From assembly GCA_041658585.1 (NCBI GenBank), contig JBAZZX010000052.1:1-18498 (forward strand): a DNA stretch of 18,498 nucleotides, read 5' to 3'. Source of the DNA: DYFC01 sp041658585 (GTDB taxonomy: Bacteria > Nitrospirota > Thermodesulfovibrionia > Thermodesulfovibrionales > SM23-35). The notes under the pieces were generated by a model. That model worked only from the letters and a program-made list of their open reading frames with translations. It was not told the origin of the DNA and ran no database searches. Of this stretch, positions 14,623 to 18,498 are shown piece after piece. Positions within the stretch are counted from its first letter, which is position 1; each line of letters opens with the position of its first letter. Made by a program: the position numbers and the translations under genes.

Positions 14623-14647
14623 GGAACCGGTGGGCTCCACCGATTCC
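14623..14647. terminator. Hairpin between rnhB and katA
   Basis: GGAA-C-CGGTGG (14623-14633) and CCACCG-A-TTCC (14637-14647) pair around a 3-base loop. It lies about 100 bases beyond the katA stop and could end that transcript. No T run follows on the minus strand. Confidence 0.3.
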
Positions 14648-14749
14648 GTGTCATGATAATCATTACGTCTTTGAATCTATAGCGGGAAAGGTTTCTCCAG
14701 CACGTTTCTTCCGGGATATCTGAACCTTAGTGCGAAGACTATTCTATGC

Positions 14750-16207
14750 CTATTTGGGCACTTCACTCAGCGGGATACCCAGTGCGTCGGCTACTCCCTT
14801 GCCGTAAGATGGATCGGCCTTCATGCAATTCCCGATATGACGAATTTGAATTTCTCTCGGTGCACCACCAATAGCGCGGGCTGTGTTGGCAAAGAGAACC
14901 TTCTGCTGGTCCGGGCTCATCAGACGGAAAAGCAATCCTGGCTGAGAGTAGTAATCTTCGTCCTTGCGGTGATCCCAGTGGTCAGCGGCTCCTTCCAGAC
15001 TGAGGGGCGGCTCGGCAAATTCCGACTGCTGTTGCCACTCACCGTAACTATTGGGTTCATAACCGAGCGTACTGCCATAGTTACCGTCAACCCTCATGGC
15101 ACCGTCACGGTGGTAGCTGTGAAACGGGCAACGGGAGGCGTTGACCGGAATCAGGTGGTGGTTTACGCCAAGCCGGTAACGCTGGGCATCGCCATAGGAG
15201 AAAAGACGGCCCTGCAACATCTTGTCGGGTGAAAAGCCAATGCCGGGAACAATGTTTGCAGGGTTAAAGGCCGACTGTTCGACCTCTGCAAAATAGTTTT
15301 CAGGGTTGCGGTTCAGTTCAAGGACACCCACTTCAATCAGGGGATAGTCCTTGTGGAACCAGACCTTGGTAAGGTCGAAGGGATTGTACGGGCACTTTGC
15401 CGCATCCTTCTCCGGCATAATCTGTATAACCATGGTCCAGCGGGGAAAGTCGCCTTTTCCGATACTGTCATAGAGGTCTCGCTGGTGACTCTCCCTGCAC
15501 ATGCCGATCGCCTTCGCAGCCTCTTCGTCGGTAAGGTTTTTTATACCCTGCTGAGTTTTGAAGTGAAACTTGACCCAGTAACGCTCGTTTTTAGCGTTGA
15601 TGAGGCTGAAGGTGTGGCTGCCAAAACCGTGCATATGTCGGTAGGAAGCAGGAATGCCTCGATCACTCATAACAATGGTGACCTGGTGCAGTGCCTCGGG
15701 CAGCGAGGTCCAGAAGTCCCAGTTACTGCGAGCGCTGCGCAGGTTGGTGCGGGGGTCCCGCTTGACAGCGTGTTTAAGGTCAGGGAACTTGAGGGGATCG
15801 CGCAGGAAAAATACCGGCGTGTTGTTACCCACCAGATCCCAATTCCCTTCCTCTGTATAGAACTTCATAGCAAAACCTCTGATGTCCCGCTCGGCGTCGG
15901 CAGCGCCACGCTCACCAGCCACCGTGGAGAAGCGGATGAAGAGATCCGTCTTCTTAAGCACTTGAGAGAATATTTTGGCCTTGGTATAGCGGGTTATGTC
16001 ATGAGTGACGGTAAAGATGCCATAGGCTCCGGAGCCTTTCGCGTGCATACGTCGCTCGGGGATTACCTCCCGATCAAAGTGGGCGAGTTTCTCAAGGAAC
16101 CAGACATCTTGCAGGAGTGCCGGGCCGCGCGGTCCTGCAGTCATAATGTTCTGGTTGTCGACGACGGGAGCTCCGGCATTGTTGGTTAGTTTCTTCTTTT
16201 TTGCCAT
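14750..16207 (-). CDS. katA: Monofunctional heme catalase (small-subunit clade)
   Basis: Catalase turns hydrogen peroxide into water and oxygen. From ATG 16207 it has 485 residues, the normal small-subunit length. Active-site residues are visible: His55 in PERRMHAKGSGAYG, Asn128 in LVGNNTPVFFLRD, and the heme-binding Tyr in RLFSYGDAQRYRLG near 338. The start at MAKKKKLTNN has AAAGGAGAT seven bases upstream; the 20 extra residues of a longer frame are not family-like. The gene looks more GC-rich than perR and its other neighbours. It follows perR on the same strand with a 138-bp gap holding its own promoter and operator. Confidence 0.96.
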   Translation of the reverse strand: MAKKKKLTNNAGAPVVDNQNIMTAGPRGPALLQDVWFLEKLAHFDREVIPERRMHAKGSGAYGIFTVTHDITRYTKAKIFSQVLKKTDLFIRFSTVAGERGAADAERDIRGFAMKFYTEEGNWDLVGNNTPVFFLRDPLKFPDLKHAVKRDPRTNLRSARSNWDFWTSLPEALHQVTIVMSDRGIPASYRHMHGFGSHTFSLINAKNERYWVKFHFKTQQGIKNLTDEEAAKAIGMCRESHQRDLYDSIGKGDFPRWTMVIQIMPEKDAAKCPYNPFDLTKVWFHKDYPLIEVGVLELNRNPENYFAEVEQSAFNPANIVPGIGFSPDKMLQGRLFSYGDAQRYRLGVNHHLIPVNASRCPFHSYHRDGAMRVDGNYGSTLGYEPNSYGEWQQQSEFAEPPLSLEGAADHWDHRKDEDYYSQPGLLFRLMSPDQQKVLFANTARAIGGAPREIQIRHIGNCMKADPSYGKGVADALGIPLSEVPK

Positions 16208-16304
16208 TATAATCTCCTTTCTGTTTTGATTTTTGATATTCGTTTTTACTGCCTGTGGAAGCACCATCTTAAAGCATGTTCCACCCCTATGCTATTGCCA
16301 TTTT

Positions 16305-16333
16305 CTATTACATAGTAATAATTACTATTGCAA
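16305..16333 (-). promoter_or_regulatory. katA promoter with PerR-box-like operator in the spacer
   Basis: On the minus strand TTGCAA (16333-16328) and TAATAG (16310-16305) are 17 bases apart. The spacer is filled by the perfect 8-1-8 palindrome ATAGTAAT-N-ATTACTAT (16312-16328). PerR boxes are 7-1-7 palindromes of this AT-rich kind, so PerR would block polymerase directly. The katA start codon lies about 100 bases downstream. Confidence 0.7.
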
Positions 16334-16345
16334 GAGAAAAAAATA

Positions 16346-16789
16346 TCAGCGTTTTCTGCACTTATTGCAAAGACCTTCAAGGACTACTTTCTTATTTATG
16401 ACCGTGAATTGTTTTTTGATATCTTCAGGAACGGCTATGTTGTCATAATCCTTATTGTGAAAGTCTATGATACTGTTACATTGAATACATCTGAAATGAT
16501 GATGGGCGTGCATATCAGGATCATATCGTTTTGGTTGTCCATAGCCCTCAACAATATTTGTAATACCGATTTTAGAAAATGTCAGGAGTGTCCTGTTTAC
16601 CGTATCAAATGATATGTTCGGTATCTTTTTTATGATTCTCTTATAAATTATATCTGCGGAAGGGTGATCTTTTGCCTTAATAAGTTCCTGATAAATAGCA
16701 GAACGCTGAGGGGTTATCTTCAGACCATTATCCCTTGATCTCTTGAAAAAAACAGCCATCATTTCTTTTTCTTCTACCTTAGTATCCAT
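16346..16789 (-). CDS. perR: Peroxide-sensing Fur-family repressor PerR
   Basis: The 147-residue protein has the Fur fold with KITPQRSAIYQEL and the DNA helix around ISFDTVNRTL (59-68). Regulatory metal ligands His42, Asp90, His96, His98 and Asp109 keep exactly the spacing of Bacillus subtilis PerR His37, Asp85, His91, His93 and Asp104. The zinc cysteines 101, 104, 141 and 144 correspond to its 96, 99, 136 and 139. Asp109, where Fur has Glu, is the PerR mark. The promoter -10 box ends only 7 bases before this ATG, so either the message is leaderless or the real start is Met10/Met11 (16762 or 16759), which has AGAAG upstream. PerR should repress itself and katA until peroxide oxidises the metal-site histidines. 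Confidence 0.92.
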   Translation of the reverse strand: MDTKVEEKEMMAVFFKRSRDNGLKITPQRSAIYQELIKAKDHPSADIIYKRIIKKIPNISFDTVNRTLLTFSKIGITNIVEGYGQPKRYDPDMHAHHHFRCIQCNSIIDFHNKDYDNIAVPEDIKKQFTVINKKVVLEGLCNKCRKR

Positions 16790-16796
16790 AATCTTA

Positions 16797-16825
16797 ACTA
16801 TATAGGAATTATTCCTATTTGTAAA
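16797..16825 (-). promoter_or_regulatory. perR promoter with PerR-box-like operator in the spacer
   Basis: On the minus strand TTTACA (16825-16820) and TATAGT (16802-16797) are 17 bases apart, each matching consensus at five of six positions. The spacer holds the perfect 8-1-8 palindrome ATAGGAAT-N-ATTCCTAT (16802-16818), sister to the katA site. This predicts autoregulation. Transcription would start at about 16790. Confidence 0.75.
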
Positions 16826-16949
16826 GCATTATTTAAGCCAAACCGGGATTTGTTTTTAAAGAAAACAAAGGGGTCAGCCCTTGACAATGGACAATTCCGG
16901 TTCAATTTTATCAATACTTTATACACAGACTCTATTTATGGGAGGATTT

Positions 16950-17226
16950 ATGAAAAATCATGCCGAATTTGTTACAGCAAAATCTCATGCCGTACTTTCA
17001 ACGGGTGAAGTTATTCGCATGCTTCGCGATTTAAAGGGTTGGACACAGGGAGAACTTGCAAGGCATTCAGGCATTAGTGTAACGAATATTAGTCTCTTGG
17101 AAAATGGCAAAGTTGAGATTGGCAAAAGACGTACCGAGCAACTTGCCAGGGGCTTTTAACATTCCGCCCTCTGCGTCAATCATGTTCCCTGAGTATGAAG
17201 CTAAGGATATTGAAAAAGCCGCCTAA
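16950..17226 (+). pseudogene. XRE-family antitoxin-like regulator, frameshifted
   Basis: From ATG 16950 (GGGAGG upstream) the protein reads MKNHAEFVTAKSHAVLSTGE and then a helix-turn-helix: IRMLRDLKGWTQGELARHSGISVTNISLLENGKVEIGKRRTEQLA. It stops at 17159 after 69 residues. Removing one G from the run of four at 17149-17152 restores a frame reading LARAFNIPPSASIMFPEYEAKDIEKAA to a TAA at 17226, giving about 91 residues, the family length. The restored tail is typical of these antitoxins. So the gene is a recent one-base pseudogene, a sequencing error, or a programmed shift. No intact toxin partner is seen on either side. The same antitoxin class usually sits next to a RelE- or HipA-type toxin. 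Confidence 0.75.
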
Positions 17227-17495
17227 AAATCACTATCTTCGGTCTTTGAGCTTAAGCGGTATCAATTGGACGATGTACAAGAAGCATTAATAAATTCCGA
17301 CTGCCTGATAAAGCCTATCGCTCTCCACACTGCCATAATACTGACAGTTGTTTATGTTATATTTTATTTATGGAATTAAGGTAGGACGGAAAAAATGGAC
17401 ACAGAATCCGTTCCGATGATCAGGATTCCGGACTGATCAAATCCCAACCTCCCCTTGCAAAAGGAAAGACAACGCGCCTCATTTTATAAAGAAAT

Positions 17496-17509
17496 GATAT
17501 AATTATATC
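17496..17509. promoter_or_regulatory. 14-bp palindrome abutting the dtxR-like start
   Basis: GATATAATTATATC is a perfect palindrome ending three bases before the ATG at 17513. It contains TATAAT (17498-17503). If that is the -10 box the message is nearly leaderless. It is well placed to be an autoregulatory operator. Confidence 0.5.
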
Positions 17510-17512
17510 GTG

Positions 17513-18163
17513 ATGGACAAAGAGCGGATTGATGAAGCGATAGAGTTGTTGTGGGTCCTCAATGAGGAAGGCCATAAGAGCCTGAACCGGTTCCGGCTGA
17601 GTTCCGAGGACGACGGGATTGACTCCCTTATAGGCTTGATGAAAAAGGATGGACTGATCGTCGTCTCGGACAACACCATATATTTTACCGACAAGGGATC
17701 TTCCATGGCCAGGGCATTGATAAGAAGGCTCCGGCTTGCCGAACGGCTCTTCACCGACGTCTTTGAAATGCGAGGGGACACCGTCATCAATGACGCATGC
17801 AAGATGGAGCACATATTAAGTGAAGAACTCACCGACAGCGTCTGCACCTTTCTCGGCCATCCCCAAACATGCCCTCACGGAATGCCGATCCCCAGAGGCG
17901 AGTGCTGTAAGAAGTATAAAGTGGATGTTGAGCCTGTTGTCACCAGACTCTCCGAATTTGAAGTCGGCCCCCCCGGCAGGATCACATTTATCGTACCTAC
18001 AAAAGCATCGAGACTGAGCAAGCTGAATTCACTGGGTATTTCCGCGGGCAGCGTTATCAGACTCTTACAGAAAAAACCTTCCTTTGTCATTCAGATCGAC
18101 GAAACAACCGTTGCCATCGACCCTGATATCGCAAAAGAGATCTACGTTAAAAAGGCCATTTAG
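17513..18163 (+). CDS. DtxR-family metal-dependent regulator with FeoA-like domain
   Basis: From ATG 17513 the protein has 216 residues (a GTG one codon earlier is possible). The order is a winged helix (1-63), a dimerisation/metal domain (64-135) and an SH3-like FeoA domain (about 140-215). The primary metal site matches DtxR Cys102, Glu105 and His106 as Cys96, Glu99 and His100 in DACKMEHILSEEL. The ancillary site is altered: the His of the RHRLAE motif is Leu (RRLRLAERL) and the DtxR His98 position is not His. A Cys-rich loop CPHGMPIPRGECC replaces the usual SPFGNPIPG. Members repress iron or manganese uptake; feoAB is not in the window. No Shine-Dalgarno is visible. Confidence 0.88.
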   Translation: MDKERIDEAIELLWVLNEEGHKSLNRFRLSSEDDGIDSLIGLMKKDGLIVVSDNTIYFTDKGSSMARALIRRLRLAERLFTDVFEMRGDTVINDACKMEHILSEELTDSVCTFLGHPQTCPHGMPIPRGECCKKYKVDVEPVVTRLSEFEVGPPGRITFIVPTKASRLSKLNSLGISAGSVIRLLQKKPSFVIQIDETTVAIDPDIAKEIYVKKAI

Positions 18164-18175
18164 AAAGCCCCTTGA

Positions 18176-18310
18176 GGCTTTTGCAAAAGCCCTGAAACAG
18201 GCCAATTTGTCATTTCGGGTGAAACGAGAAATCTTTTACAATCAATAAGGTACAAGATCCACACCCCGAACACATTATGGATTCGGAATGACAATTTGTG
18301 ACTTTTGCAA
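18176..18310. repeat. Nested palindromic repeat (MITE/REP-like), copy 3
   Basis: Outer ends TTGCAAAAG (18181-18189) and CTTTTGCAA (18302-18310) are inverted repeats, and TTGTCATT (18207-18214) with AATGACAA (18287-18294) form the inner pair. The left end also forms a perfect 16-bp palindrome, GGCTTTTGCAAAAGCC (18176-18191). The layout (AAAAG outer ends, GTCATT inner ends) matches copy 1 at 2374-2491. It lies just after the DtxR-like gene. Confidence 0.65.
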
Positions 18311-18374
18311 GATGCTACATTATCAAAATTTGACAATTTCTTCAAATGCTGTATTATTTATAGAGGGGTGAACT

Positions 18375-18498
18375 ATGTTGAAAATTATTTCTTCTCTACA
18401 AACACAGCAGGAAGATATCCTGAACCAGCTTAAAGATCATCAAATAGATATATGCCATGAGGACAAATCACTTATCGAAACAATTACGAAAAAAAGCT
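18375..18498 (+). CDS. Unrecognised protein, 5' part only
   Basis: An ATG at 18375 with AGAGGGG upstream opens a frame that runs off the window after 41 codons. It begins MLKIISSLQTQQEDILNQLK, is Gln/Asp-rich and probably helical, and has no motif I recognise. No family can be given from this length. Confidence 0.6.
   Translation, partial: MLKIISSLQTQQEDILNQLKDHQIDICHEDKSLIETITKKS

Noticed and set aside
15353..16189. Plus-strand 278-residue frame antisense to catalase
   Set aside because: Long antisense frames are common opposite GC-rich genes; catalase active-site motifs fix the true frame.
16933..16943. ACAGACTCTAT shared with the right edge of repeat copy 2 near 4365, as a remnant repeat end
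   Set aside because: Only 11 bases match and no inverted partner is found nearby; chance cannot be excluded.
17227..17508. Possible toxin gene remnant after the antitoxin
   Set aside because: A short open stretch follows the restored antitoxin stop in the same frame, but it has no start, no ribosome site and no recognisable toxin motif. The rest of the 280-base gap shows nothing clear apart from a degenerate CCTCCCCTTGCAAAAGG repeat fragment.

Overview
This window looks like a chromosomal segment from an anaerobic or microaerophilic Gram-negative bacterium of moderate GC content. The gene mix (DsrE-type sulfur carrier, two TauE/SafE-type transporters, selenocysteine-encoded selD, B12-type radical SAM enzyme, PerR/catalase) and the many small dispersed palindromic repeats suggest a Nitrospirota (Thermodesulfovibrionia-like) or deltaproteobacterial lineage. 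That placement is an inference from style, not from a marker-gene comparison.

Layout. Positions 1-490 hold the possible tail of an upstream gene and a 36-residue Cys/His mini zinc-finger gene on the minus strand. Positions 491-4225 are a minus-strand run: a cobalamin-binding-type radical SAM protein preceded by a small glycine-zipper membrane protein, a glycerophosphodiester phosphodiesterase, and a two-helix K+ channel with RCK domains. Two nested-palindrome repeats sit around them. Positions 4463-8065 are a plus-strand sulfur/selenium cassette: an ArsR-type operator, ArsR regulator, DsrE-like protein, TSUP permease, selenophosphate synthetase (selD, reading through an in-frame UGA at 6122-6124 with a matching hairpin just downstream) and a second TSUP permease. 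A 151-bp element with perfect 30-bp terminal inverted repeats separates this from a minus-strand CBS-domain protein. Positions 8948-11936 (minus) carry argD-argF and a secreted M23 peptidase. Positions 12056-14559 (plus) are the housekeeping run rpsP-khpA-trmD-rplS-rnhB; rimM, usually found between khpA and trmD, is absent and two hairpins occupy the gap. Positions 14750-16825 (minus) are a perR-katA peroxide module in which each gene has a promoter whose 17-bp spacer is filled by a PerR-box-like palindrome. The end of the window holds a frameshifted XRE antitoxin-like gene, a DtxR/FeoA-type metal regulator with a palindrome abutting its start, another nested-palindrome repeat, and the first 41 codons of an unrecognised gene.

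The most notable points are the ArsR-DsrE-TSUP-SelD(Sec)-TSUP cluster, a candidate selenium/sulfur uptake and activation system whose key gene starts 75 bp before the longest uninterrupted reading frame; the perR-katA double operator architecture; and the tiny Cys/His protein at 272-382.
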